A stretch of 64,000 nucleotides of DNA, taken from assembly GCF_025751535.1 (NCBI RefSeq), contig NZ_JAOWLC010000008.1, forward strand, positions 1 through 64,000. The letters are read 5' to 3'. The position numbers and the translations under genes were made by a program. The stretch is from Lentibacter sp. XHP0401. Its GTDB lineage: Bacteria; Pseudomonadota; Alphaproteobacteria; Rhodobacterales; Rhodobacteraceae. Positions 8,764-18,200 of the stretch are shown one piece after another. A model generated the notes under the pieces. That model made no database searches and was not told where the DNA came from. It saw nothing but the letters and a program-made list of their open reading frames with translations. Positions within the stretch are counted from its first letter, which is position 1; each line of letters opens with the position of its first letter.

Positions 8764-10055
8764 CAGGCTTTATCCGGCTTGTCATCGTCAAGCTTGGCCG
8801 TGCGCTCGTGCATCGCCGCATCCGCCGCACCCATCGTCATTTCCACATCCTTCATCGCATTGATCGCCGCGCGCAGGTCGGCCAAAGTGAGCGTGTCTTC
8901 AATGCTCATCCCGTCGCGCCCGCTTCTGATTGCGGTTTGGGTGACAGCCAGCACAAAAACCAGAATGGCAGGCAGCAAATCAATCGCAATCGCACCCGCC
9001 CATGAGGGCACAAAATTTCCCGCATAGCGGATCACGGCATCCGCCGCCGAAATAGGGTTGTAAGCCGTCTCGATCGGAGGCTCGATTTCCAGCACCGCAT
9101 CCGCTGCGTTTTTCAGGGATCTGCTGCGCTGGTCAAGCGCATCCAGAACCGAGTCAATCGTGGCCGATTGCGCATCGCGCACCGAAGAGCTGCGCCCGTC
9201 AAGCTCGGGCAAAACAACTGAAGCAGGCAAATCTTCCGCGGCCCGTGCCACAAGCGTCGCAACGCTGTATTGGTTCAACTGCGAGATCACACCCGCCAGC
9301 TTCACGCTCTCCTCGGAGAAGCGAACCGAGCGCATATCGACAGGGCCGGGGGCAACCGTAAGCTCCCGCATTCGCGCGAGAATTCTGTTGCCGGCCTCAA
9401 AGGCCTCGTCAATCAACGGCTGTTGCGTGGCAATCTGCTCTTCAAGGTTGCGCAGTTCGTCGGATTTCTGCGCCAACACCCGAAAGACAGTTCCGCGCCC
9501 CGCAGCGCCAGACAGCCCGCCCGATTGCTCAAGCTCCGCAAGGTCTTCAAAGCTCTGCCGCGCCCGCTCCACTTCGCGGCCCAAAGATTGCCCGCTGAGC
9601 GCAATATCATGGGCCTGCTCCAGCGCGCGCTGATAGTCCCTGACCGTGTTTTCCAAATGCTGCTCAACAGCCGCAGACCCGGCCAGCGCCGCCGCATTCA
9701 GCCAACTCGACATCGCGATAATCGCCAGTGAGCCTGCAAATGTTGCAACAGTCAGCCCGATAAATCCGCCGGCTGTGCGCATCGCGGGAAGCAACCGCAG
9801 CATGTAGCTCCAGAAAACAAAAATCCCGACAGACACGGCAATAGAGTAAGCCACAGCCGCAAAGAACGAGACGGCCCCGTTGTCTTCCAACAAGCTCGAC
9901 ACGCCGAGGTAGGTATAAATACCCGAAGCAATCGCAAGCACCCCGAGCGCGGCAGGCGTAAACGTATCAAGCCAGACAAGATGCCCCTCAAGCTCCTTCG
10001 CCGTGCGCAATCCTTTGGCCTCTTCAGCGGTCAATCGGTCCTTTGAGTCAGTCAT
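8763..10055 (-). CDS. Membrane protein with long coiled-coil region, unknown function
   Basis: I do not recognise this 430-residue protein. It has three membrane segments near the N-terminus (about 33-50, 63-85 and 96-118), then a long Gln/Glu/Leu-rich helical stretch (about 125-335) likely to be coiled coil outside the membrane. A fourth hydrophobic segment (about 350-372) and a short charged tail ending KLDDDKPDKA follow. This layout recalls membrane organisers or receptors without a known catalytic domain. It is the first gene of a coupled pair with the ClpP-like protein, for which it may be scaffold or substrate adaptor (inference). Confidence 0.75.
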   Translation of the reverse strand: MTDSKDRLTAEEAKGLRTAKELEGHLVWLDTFTPAALGVLAIASGIYTYLGVSSLLEDNGAVSFFAAVAYSIAVSVGIFVFWSYMLRLLPAMRTAGGFIGLTVATFAGSLAIIAMSSWLNAAALAGSAAVEQHLENTVRDYQRALEQAHDIALSGQSLGREVERARQSFEDLAELEQSGGLSGAAGRGTVFRVLAQKSDELRNLEEQIATQQPLIDEAFEAGNRILARMRELTVAPGPVDMRSVRFSEESVKLAGVISQLNQYSVATLVARAAEDLPASVVLPELDGRSSSVRDAQSATIDSVLDALDQRSRSLKNAADAVLEIEPPIETAYNPISAADAVIRYAGNFVPSWAGAIAIDLLPAILVFVLAVTQTAIRSGRDGMSIEDTLTLADLRAAINAMKDVEMTMGAADAAMHERTAKLDDDKPDKA

Positions 10056-10177
10056 GAACAGGGCGCTCCAAATGTATTAACGAACCTTAACAGCGTGAAT
10101 AATTTTGCGCAAAATTGAAAGCCGATAGTGCCCAATACGCGGTTATGTGATGAGCGCGCGCAGAGGGGTCACACCGC

Positions 10178-11092
10178 TCAGTTCAGAGACAGAACCGCCT
10201 GCCCGATGAGCATGGTTAATGGTAAGGTTATAAAACTGAGCAGGGTTTGCGCCGTTATAATGGTCGCCATCAGGGGCGCATCGCCCCGCATTTCGCGCGC
10301 AAGCGTATAGCTGGCAACGCCAGTGGGAAGTGCCGCAAAAATCAGGGCAACTTGAAATACCAGAAGATCAGGGGCAAGCACCCATGCCGCCAGAACAACA
10401 GCTAGCGGGTTGATCAGAAACTTACCGATCACCGATAGCCCGATAATGCGGACATCACCTGACAGTCCGCGAATCTTGAGATTGGCGCCAACACAGAGCA
10501 ACATGATCGGCAATGCAGCACTGCCGAGAATGCGGGCAATTTCATGTAAAACCGGCACCTCTTTCAAACCGGCAAAGTTGAAGAGCGCTCCGGCCAAAAT
10601 GCTCAGGATCAGCGGGTTCTTCACCAGCCCCCGCACGATAGATTTTCCGCCCCCGCCGAGCTGGCGCGTCATCAAGGTAACAACCGTGACATTGACCACC
10701 GGTACCAAAAGCGCCGAGCCAAGCACAGCGATTTGCAATCCTGTCGTTCCGAAAACAGCCTCTGCAATGGCGAGGCCAATAAATGTGTTAAACCGCGCAC
10801 TGCCTTGCAAAAGCGAGCTGGCCTGTGGTGCCGCAAACCCGCGTCCGAACAGCCACCCACACAGGATCGCTGCAAAGAACCCTGCATAAAGGAGCATTGC
10901 GTAGTCACCCAACCCTCCGCTCAAATCCGCCGCAGAGATTTTGGCAAAAAACAGCGCTGGCATAAGAACCCAATACACAAGCCGGTCATTGAGATTCCAG
11001 AACTCGGTCGATGGAATGCCTCCACGCCGTAAGCCATAACCCATCAGGATCAGAGCAAAGACCGGTGCAATGGCCAAAAAAATTGTCAGCAT
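10178..11092 (-). CDS. AEC-family (auxin efflux carrier) transporter
   Basis: At 304 residues with about ten hydrophobic segments in two halves, this matches the AEC family of bacterial organic-acid or malonate-type carriers. Recognisable parts are the N-terminal LTIFLAIAPVFALILMGYGL, the loop GRGFAAPQASSLLQGSARFN and the C-terminal ALPTGVASYTLAREM with a Pro-Thr-Gly turn. The substrate is unknown. An unusual three-core GTGCAC element lies about 138 bp upstream of its start, in the same relative orientation as a second copy before dnaE. Confidence 0.88.
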   Translation of the reverse strand: MLTIFLAIAPVFALILMGYGLRRGGIPSTEFWNLNDRLVYWVLMPALFFAKISAADLSGGLGDYAMLLYAGFFAAILCGWLFGRGFAAPQASSLLQGSARFNTFIGLAIAEAVFGTTGLQIAVLGSALLVPVVNVTVVTLMTRQLGGGGKSIVRGLVKNPLILSILAGALFNFAGLKEVPVLHEIARILGSAALPIMLLCVGANLKIRGLSGDVRIIGLSVIGKFLINPLAVVLAAWVLAPDLLVFQVALIFAALPTGVASYTLAREMRGDAPLMATIITAQTLLSFITLPLTMLIGQAVLSLN

Positions 11093-11228
11093 ATCTTTGG
11101 GCCTCGATGGGGTCTGATAGTGTTAGGTCACGGTTCTGGGCTTTGCAATGGAAGCGCCCGTTCTGCATCTGCTGCGAACGTTCTGTTCACAAACAAGCCG
11201 TTTTTCCCGAATTGTCAAAACCTGTTTT

Positions 11229-11273
11229 GGCGGTGCACGTGTTGTGCACGCATGGTGCACGCTTTTCACCCCC
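11229..11273 (-). promoter_or_regulatory. 45-bp element with three GTGCAC cores at 11-bp spacing, copy A
   Basis: GTGCAC occurs at 11233-11238, 11244-11249 and 11255-11260, exactly one helical turn apart, flanked by GGCG on one side and TCACCCCC on the other. The same 45-bp architecture recurs at 45071-45115. Relative to the downstream gene (AEC transporter here, dnaE there) both copies have the same orientation and lie about 125-140 bp before the start codon. A cooperative operator is the most likely reading; the binding factor is unknown. Confidence 0.6.
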
Positions 11274-11381
11274 CTGTTTTTGGCGATTCTCCAAAAGTTA
11301 ATGCGCCTTGGCGGGCTTGGAGAAACAAGGCTGTCCCCACGTGGTAATACCGCTCCGGAGGTCAGGTTCTAACCTGCGCCC

Positions 11382-12077
11382 CTAAGCCCGGTTATCGTCA
11401 ATAAAGGGGCTTGGCTTGGCAAATCTGGTAAGGTCTTCACAGTCCGTGATCTCGATATGGTTCCCCTGAACCCGCACGCCATAAGGCTCGAGACTTTTGA
11501 ATGCACGGCTCAGGTTTTCGGGTGTCATACCCAAAAACGAGGCCAGACGGCGCTTTTCCATTGTCAGATCAAACGCGTTAGATTCTGCCCGTTTGCTCTG
11601 GCGCAAAAGGTAGTTCGCAAGCCGCTCAAGCGAGGTACGCAGCTTCAGGTCTTTGGTATTTTTCACCACCGCGCGGTAGCATTGAGACAGCTCTGTCACA
11701 ATGGCGCGGGCAAATGCGTTGTCCACATCAAAAAGCGCGCGCGCATCCTCGGAAGGGACAAGCACAATGCGGCTTTTTTCCAACGTGCGAGCCGACATGA
11801 GGTAAGGCAAATTCTTCACCGTCGCCGCCAGAATAAAAGTTGAAACAGGATGCACAGTGGCAAGGCTTGTTTCCCGTCCGTTCCATTTCGAGAAAAGATC
11901 CACCGAGCCGGAAACAACAATATGCAGGAAGTCTGGGGTGTCTCCTTCGGTGATCAGCTCCACATGCGGTGGAAAATTCTGCACATAAGAACCCCGCATT
12001 AGCGCCTCGAAATTTTCCTGCTCCATTCCTGCAAACAGGGCAAGACTGCGGATTTCGTTGGGGTACGACTCAGGCAT
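11382..12077 (-). CDS. narR: Crp/Fnr-family regulator, NarR-like
   Basis: From the ATG giving MPESYPNEIRSLALFAGM the product is 231 residues: a cyclic-nucleotide-type beta-barrel (about 15-125), a dimer helix and a winged helix (about 165-225, with RRLASFLGMTPENLSRAFKS). It lacks the N-terminal cysteine cluster of true FNR. This resembles the DNR/NarR branch, which senses NO or nitrate/nitrite. The position divergent from narK-narGHJI repeats the Paracoccus narR arrangement. The frame is open to 12212, but that extension is unlike the family and contains an FNR-type box, so the shorter start is preferred; no good ribosome binding site favours either. Confidence 0.8.
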   Translation of the reverse strand: MPESYPNEIRSLALFAGMEQENFEALMRGSYVQNFPPHVELITEGDTPDFLHIVVSGSVDLFSKWNGRETSLATVHPVSTFILAATVKNLPYLMSARTLEKSRIVLVPSEDARALFDVDNAFARAIVTELSQCYRAVVKNTKDLKLRTSLERLANYLLRQSKRAESNAFDLTMEKRRLASFLGMTPENLSRAFKSLEPYGVRVQGNHIEITDCEDLTRFAKPSPFIDDNRA

Positions 12078-12125
12078 TTGGGCGGGGACCTTTTCGGTTG
12101 GAGAACGAGCACACTTTCTCTTTAA

Positions 12126-12139
12126 TTGATATTTGTCAA
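12126..12139. promoter_or_regulatory. FNR/DNR-type box upstream of narR
   Basis: TTGATATTTGTCAA matches TTGAT-N4-ATCAA at 9 of 10 defined positions. It lies 49-62 bp before the preferred narR start codon, consistent with control of the regulator by an FNR-class protein or by itself. It falls inside the longer possible narR frame, which argues against that longer frame. Confidence 0.55.
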
Positions 12140-12239
12140 GCCGTGAGTTGATGCGGTGGAAGGCCTCGCTTGATCTCTGCTGCGACAGAGATGACCCATT
12201 TCGCTCGGTCATTTATTTCAGGGGCGCTTGAGCGCAAGT

Positions 12240-12253
12240 TTGATTCAGATCAA
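12240..12253. promoter_or_regulatory. Perfect FNR-type box upstream of narK
   Basis: TTGATTCAGATCAA fits the FNR consensus TTGAT-N4-ATCAA exactly. Its centre is about 86 bp before the narK1 start codon. It is the expected site for FnrL and/or NarR activation of the nitrate respiration operon when oxygen is low. Confidence 0.85.
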
Positions 12254-12332
12254 GCTAACACCCCAATAGAAGCCTGCACACAGGGCCCAACCGAATACAG
12301 GAGCGTCAGAAGCTCTTTCTGGAGGGACCGTG

Positions 12333-13736
12333 ATGGAACTACAAAATAAGGCCACCGCGCTGTGGTCAAACTTCTTCAACGTAAAAATGGTGCAGATCAG
12401 AACCTTCCACATGACTTGGTTTGCGTTCTTCTCGTGCTTCTTTGCATGGTTTGGCATCGCGCCACTGATGAGTGTCGTGCGCGACGAGTTGATGCTCACC
12501 AAAGACCAAATCGGCTGGGCCATCATCGGCTCGGTCTCGATGACAATCTTCGCACGGCTGTTTATCGGATGGCTCTGTGACCGGATCGGACCGAGAAAGG
12601 CCTACACATGGTTACTTCTGATCGGATCGCTCCCTGTTATGGGGATCGGTCTTGCGCATTCGTTTGAAACCTTTCTTCTGTTTAGGGTTCTGATCGGCGG
12701 GATCGGGGCTGCGTTTGTTATTACACAATACCATACCACAGTGATGTTCGCGCCTAATGTGGTTGGCCAGGCCAACGCCACATCGGCTGGCTGGGGTAAC
12801 CTTGGTGGCGGTGTCACTCAGTTTGTGATGCCGCTGCTCTTCTCGGTCATGGTTATCGGCTTCGGTTTCTCCGAAGGCGTGGGCTGGCGGCTGTCGATGG
12901 TTGTGGTCGGTATTATCATCTTCCTTACAGGGGTTGCCTATTACTTCCTCACTCAAGACGCGCCAGACGGCAACTTTGACGACCTGCGCGCAGCTGGTAG
13001 AATGGAAGAGAAAAAGAAAGTCACCGGAAACTACATGAACGCGCTGAAAGACCCGCGCGTCTGGGTGCTCTTCGTCATCTACGGTGCGTGCTTCGGCATC
13101 GAGCTGACAGTAAACAACGTCGCGGCTCTCTACTTCATGGATTACTTTGATCTTAGCCTTGTCGCGGCAGGTTTTGTGGCTGCATCCTTTGGTCTTATGA
13201 ACCTTTTCGCCCGCACATTGGGCGGCCTCTTCGGCGATAACTTCGGTGCACTTTGGGGCCTCAAGGGGCGTAGCTTCTGGCTGTTCGTTTGCATCTTCTT
13301 TGAGGGTTGCGCGCTTATGGTCTTCAGCCAGATGCATGTGCTTTTCCTTGCCCTGCCGGCGCTGATTGTCTTCTCGCTTTTCACCCAGATGGCGGAAGGG
13401 GCCACTTACTCGGTCGTGCCTTTCATCAACAAAAAGTCGCTTGGCGCGGTTGCGGGTGTTGTGGGTGCGGGCGGCAATGCGGGTGCGGTGCTTGCGGGCT
13501 TCCTTTTCAAGAACGTGATCGACTGGTCACAAGCATTTTTCATCCTCGGCATGATCGTGACCTGCGCCTCTTTCCTCGCTTTCTTTGTGCGCTTCTCCAG
13601 CAAACAGGAAGACGAAGAGCGCGCCAACTTTGCGGCGGCCAATATCGAAACCCTGCGCAAGCGCGCGGCCCGGGCCAATGCTGAGCTCGACGAGGGCATG
13701 GCAGCGATTGCGCGCAAAGGCGAGCAACCCGCCTGA
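12333..13736 (+). CDS. narK: NarK1-type nitrate/proton symporter (MFS)
   Basis: A 467-residue MFS transporter with about 12 membrane helices, imports nitrate for the cytoplasmic NarG site. Nitrate-porter signatures are visible: AGWGNLGGGVTQFVMP and, in the second half, GVVGAGGNAGAVLAGF. Their Gly-rich form is that of NarK1-type nitrate:H+ symporters. The ATG at 12333 has GGAGGG 6 nt upstream; the GTG directly before it would be too close. A second NarK gene follows 73 nt later. In Paracoccus these two types are fused in one protein, whereas here they are separate genes. The perfect FNR box upstream indicates low-oxygen control. Confidence 0.92.
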   Translation: MELQNKATALWSNFFNVKMVQIRTFHMTWFAFFSCFFAWFGIAPLMSVVRDELMLTKDQIGWAIIGSVSMTIFARLFIGWLCDRIGPRKAYTWLLLIGSLPVMGIGLAHSFETFLLFRVLIGGIGAAFVITQYHTTVMFAPNVVGQANATSAGWGNLGGGVTQFVMPLLFSVMVIGFGFSEGVGWRLSMVVVGIIIFLTGVAYYFLTQDAPDGNFDDLRAAGRMEEKKKVTGNYMNALKDPRVWVLFVIYGACFGIELTVNNVAALYFMDYFDLSLVAAGFVAASFGLMNLFARTLGGLFGDNFGALWGLKGRSFWLFVCIFFEGCALMVFSQMHVLFLALPALIVFSLFTQMAEGATYSVVPFINKKSLGAVAGVVGAGGNAGAVLAGFLFKNVIDWSQAFFILGMIVTCASFLAFFVRFSSKQEDEERANFAAANIETLRKRAARANAELDEGMAAIARKGEQPA

Positions 13737-13753
13737 CAGAAACAGAACCTTGG

Positions 13754-13772
13754 CGGGCTGATGAGCAGCCCG
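13754..13772 (+). terminator. Hairpin between the two narK genes
   Basis: CGGGCTG, loop ATGAG, CAGCCCG: a perfect 7-bp stem in the 73-nt spacer, with no U-tract. It is more likely an mRNA processing or stability element that adjusts the output of narK1 against the downstream genes than a full terminator. Confidence 0.45.
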
Positions 13773-13809
13773 TCTGATATGAAAACGCCACCACGGGAGG
13801 ACCCCACCA

Positions 13810-15198
13810 ATGGCGAGCACAACAACAAATGTAAGCAGTCGAATTCTGACTGACTGGCGGCCGGAGGACGACGAGTTCTGGGGCGCAAAAGGTCGCGCGA
13901 TTGCGACGCGCAACCTTTGGATTTCAATTCCTAACCTTTTGATGGCATTTTCGGTCTGGATGGTTTGGTCGGTCGTGGTCGCCAAGATGCCCGCAATCGG
14001 CTTTGATTTTACTGTAGGCCAACGCTTCTGGCTGGCAGCTTTACCTGGCCTGTCAGGTGCAACGCTTCGGATTTTCTACAGCTTTCTGGTCCCAATTCTC
14101 GGTGGCCGTAGGTGGACCGCAATTTCCACAGCGTCACTTCTGTTGCCGGCTCTGGGCATCGGCTTCGCGATTCAGAACCCGGAAACAAGCTATGTCACCT
14201 TTCTGATCCTTGCGCTGATGTGCGGTTTTGGCGGCGGGAACTTTGCCTCCTCAATGGCAAATATCGCCTATTTTTACCCCAAGCGGGTCAAGGGCAACGC
14301 TTTGGCGCTGAATGCCGGTCTAGGCAACCTTGGCGTGTCTGTCATGCAATTCGTCGTGCCGTTGGTCATTACAGTCGGCGTTTTCGGTGCTCTTGGCGGC
14401 GCCCCGCAGGAATTGTCCGATGGCGGTCAGCTCTGGTTGCAGAACGCCGGCTTCATCTGGGTGCCGTTCCTGATTGTTGGGGCAATCGCTGCATGGTTCG
14501 GAATGCATGACATTGCCGATGCGAAGGCCAGCTTTAAGGATCAGTCGGTCATCTTCATGCGTAAGCACAACTGGATTATGTGCTTCCTCTATACTGGCAC
14601 GTTCGGCAGCTTTATCGGTTACTCCGCTGGCTTTCCGCTCTTGATGCGGACACAGTTTCCCGAAGTTGACGCCTTGCAATTTGCTTTTCTGGGTCCGCTC
14701 GTCGGCGCACTCAGCCGGGCAGGCACAGGTTGGATTTCGGACAAGTTCGGTGGTGGTCGCGTAACTTTCTGGACTTTCCTTGGAATGATCGTTGCCGTCC
14801 TTGGCGTGCTGCAATTCCTTCCGCTTGGCGACAGTGGCGGTAATTTCTGGGGCTTCTTCATCTGCTTTATGGCGCTGTTCTTCCTGACAGGTGTTGGCAA
14901 TGCTTCGACCTTCCAGATGATCCCGACAATCATGCGTCTCGAAATCCCGCGCTTGATGCCCGAACTGGACAAGGATCAGCTGTTTCGGCAATCCGAACGT
15001 GAAAGCGCCGCGATCATCGCATTCACTTCGGCAATTGCCGCATACGGCGCATTCTTCATCCCGAAAAGCTACGGCACATCCATCGCGATGACAGGCGGCC
15101 CTGCCGCGGCACTCTGGGGGTTTCTGGCCTTCTACGCTGTCTGTGCCTTGGTTTGCTGGATCTTCTACAGCCGCAAATCTGCGCCTGTTCCCTGCTGA
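13810..15198 (+). CDS. narK: NarK2-type nitrate/nitrite antiporter (MFS)
   Basis: This 462-residue inner-membrane transporter resembles E. coli NarK: WRPEDDEFW before the first helix, RNLWISIPNLLMAF as helix 1, and the nitrate signatures NAGLGNLGVSVMQFVVPL and TGVGNASTFQMIP. The family exchanges external nitrate for the internal nitrite made by NarG, avoiding nitrite build-up. Translation starts at the ATG after GGGAGG. It lies between narK1 and narG on the same strand, so symporter (start-up import) and antiporter (steady state) are produced together. Confidence 0.93.
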   Translation: MASTTTNVSSRILTDWRPEDDEFWGAKGRAIATRNLWISIPNLLMAFSVWMVWSVVVAKMPAIGFDFTVGQRFWLAALPGLSGATLRIFYSFLVPILGGRRWTAISTASLLLPALGIGFAIQNPETSYVTFLILALMCGFGGGNFASSMANIAYFYPKRVKGNALALNAGLGNLGVSVMQFVVPLVITVGVFGALGGAPQELSDGGQLWLQNAGFIWVPFLIVGAIAAWFGMHDIADAKASFKDQSVIFMRKHNWIMCFLYTGTFGSFIGYSAGFPLLMRTQFPEVDALQFAFLGPLVGALSRAGTGWISDKFGGGRVTFWTFLGMIVAVLGVLQFLPLGDSGGNFWGFFICFMALFFLTGVGNASTFQMIPTIMRLEIPRLMPELDKDQLFRQSERESAAIIAFTSAIAAYGAFFIPKSYGTSIAMTGGPAAALWGFLAFYAVCALVCWIFYSRKSAPVPC

Positions 15199-15262
15199 AT
15201 AGAACACCTCTCTGCGCTGCCTCTGAGGGGTGGCGCAGCCCAAGCTTCAAGGAGATAAAATC

Positions 15263-18200
15263 ATGAGCCATCTGCTCGATAGACTGAACTTCCTGCAGTC
15301 CAAGGAACTGGAACAGTTCTCAAATGGACATGGGCAGGTGACCCGTGAAAACCGCGATTGGGAGGATACCTATCGCAACCGCTGGCGGCACGACAAAATC
15401 GTACGCTCGACCCATGGTGTAAACTGTACCGGCTCTTGCAGTTGGAAGATCTACGTCAAATCCGGGATCGTAACCTGGGAAACCCAGCAAACCGACTATC
15501 CGCGCACGCGGCCTGATTTGCCCAATCACGAACCACGCGGCTGTGCGCGGGGCGCTAGCTACAGTTGGTATCTTTATTCTGCCAACCGCGTGAAAAATCC
15601 GCTGGTGCGCGGACGGCTTATGAAAGTCTGGCGCAAGATGCGCGAGACGATGGAGCCCATCGAAGCCTGGACAAAACTGCAGGCCGATCCGATTTTGCGG
15701 GCAAGTTATGTCGAAACCCGTGGCAAGGGCGGCTTCGTGCGCGCCACTTGGGATGAGGCAACAGAAATTACCGCCGCAGCCAACGCCTATACTGTCAAAA
15801 CATATGGCCCTGACCGCGTGTTCGGCTTCTCGCCGATCCCCGCGATGTCGATGGTCAGCTATGCAGCTGGCTCGCGCTACCTGTCACTCATGGGCGGTAC
15901 GGTTATGTCGTTTTACGACTGGTATTGCGACTTGCCACCTGCCTCGCCCATGACATGGGGTGAGCAGACAGATGTTCCTGAATCGGCTGATTGGTATAAT
16001 GCGGGTTACTTGCTGCTTTGGGGCTCCAACGTGCCGCAGACGCGCACACCCGACGCACACTTCTACACAGAAGTACGCTACAAAGGCACGAAATCGGCTG
16101 TGATTTGCCCTGACTATTCTGAAGCCGCCAAGTTCGGTGATGTCTGGCTCAACGCCAAGCAAGGAACCGATGCCGCACTCGCCATGGCCTTTGGGCACGT
16201 GATCCTGCGCGAGTTTCATCTTGATCGTCAGACACCTTACTTCGAGGATTATACTCGCAAGTATTCCGACCTTCCCATGCTGGTGAAGATGGAAGAGAAA
16301 GACGGCAAGCTTGTGCCGGGTCGCTTCCTACGCGCGGATGATATTGACGGTAAGCTGGGGGAAAAGAACAACCCAGAGTGGAAGACTGTGGCCTATGACG
16401 AAACGTCTAACGCCTATGTCGCACCCAACGGATCTGTCGGCTATCGCTGGGGCGAAGACGGCGAATGGAACCTTGAAGAGCGCGCGGCCAAGGCTGATAC
16501 GCACCTGAAACTGAGCTTCATTCTTGAAGAAGATCATGATGAGGTTGTGGGCGTTGATTTTCCATACTTCGGCGGCGAGGCTTACGGCCAGTTCGAAACT
16601 GACGCTGACCACCCCGATGTTCTGACACGCAATATCCCTGTCAAAACTATCGAGACAAAGGCAGGCAAAATCACTGTAGCGACGGTGTTTGACCTCTTCT
16701 GCGCCAACTACGGGCTTGATCGTGGTCTGGGCGGCGATTGGGTCACTTCTGACTTTGCCGATGACATGCCGGGCACACCGGCCTGGGCCGAAAAGATCAC
16801 TGGCGTGCCTGCCGACAAGATCATTCATGTTGCGCGCGAATTTGCCGACAATGCCGAGAAGACAAACGGCAAGTCGATGGTCATCATCGGCGCGGCGATG
16901 AACCACTGGTATCACATGGATATGAACTATCGTGGTGTGATTAACATGCTTGTCATGTGTGGCTGTGTCGGCCAGTCAGGCGGCGGCTGGGCGCACTACG
17001 TGGGTCAGGAAAAGCTGCGCCCGCAGACAGGCTGGCAGCCCTTGGCCTTTGCACTTGATTGGAACCGCCCGCCGCGGCACATGAACTCGACCTCGGCCTG
17101 GTATGCACATACCGACCAGTGGCGCTATGAGACGCTGGAGGCCAAGGAGATCCTTTCGCCGACAGCGCCTGAAGGTGACTGGGACATCAACCTCATCGAC
17201 TATAACATCCGCGCCGAGAGGATGGGCTGGCTGCCTTCTGCGCCGCAGCTCAAGACCAACCCGCTAGAAGTTGCCAAAGCTGCGAAAGCGGCGGGTAAGG
17301 AGATTCCTGCCTATGTGGCGGAGAACCTCAAGTCTGGCGATCTGGAGATGTCGTGTGAAGACCCTGACAACCCCGCCAACTGGCCGCGCAACCTTTTCGT
17401 GTGGCGCTCCAACCTTCTGGGTTCAAGCGGCAAGGGGCATGAGTATTTCCTCAAGCACCTTCTGGGCACGGACAACGGCGTCATGGGCAAGGATCTTGGA
17501 GAAGAAGGCGCACAGCTTCCGAAGGAAGCCAAGTGGCATAAAGACGCGCCACGCGGCAAGCTTGACCTCCTGGTGACCATCGACTTCCGTATGAGCACCA
17601 CTTGCGTTTACTCCGATATCGTTCTGCCGACGGCCTCATGGTATGAGAAAGACGATATGAACACTTCGGATATGCACCCGTTCATTCACCCGCTGCAAGC
17701 GGCTGTGGACCCTGCATACGAGAGCAAGTCGGACTGGGAAATCTTCAAGGCAGTTGCCAAGAAGTTTCAGGAAATTGTGCCGGGCTACCTCGGTGCCGAG
17801 ACAGATGTCGTCACGCTTCCAATTCTGCATGACACCCCTGCCGAAATTGCGCAGGATCAGGTGCTTGACTGGAAGAAAGGCGAATGTGATCTCATTCCGG
17901 GCAAGACTGCTCCGGCCTTTGTCACAGTCGAGCGCGATTATACCGCGATCTATGACCGCTTTACCGCACTTGGGCCATTGATGGACAAGCTCGGCAACGG
18001 AGGCAAAGGCATCAGCTGGAACACCCAGGACGAGATCGACAACCTGTCGGCTCTGAACGGTGTGCAGCTTGATGGTTCTGCCGCAGGTCGTCCGAAAATC
18101 GACACGGCGATTGATGCCTGCGAAGTGATCTTGATGTTGGCACCCGAGACAAACGGCGAAGTTGCCGTGAAGGCTTGGGAAGCGCTGGAAAAAGCCACAG

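Noticed and set aside
14320-15243. 307-codon minus-strand ORF opposite narK2
   Set aside because: Antisense to a well-supported transporter gene, with a composition typical of shadows (many Arg, Cys and His).
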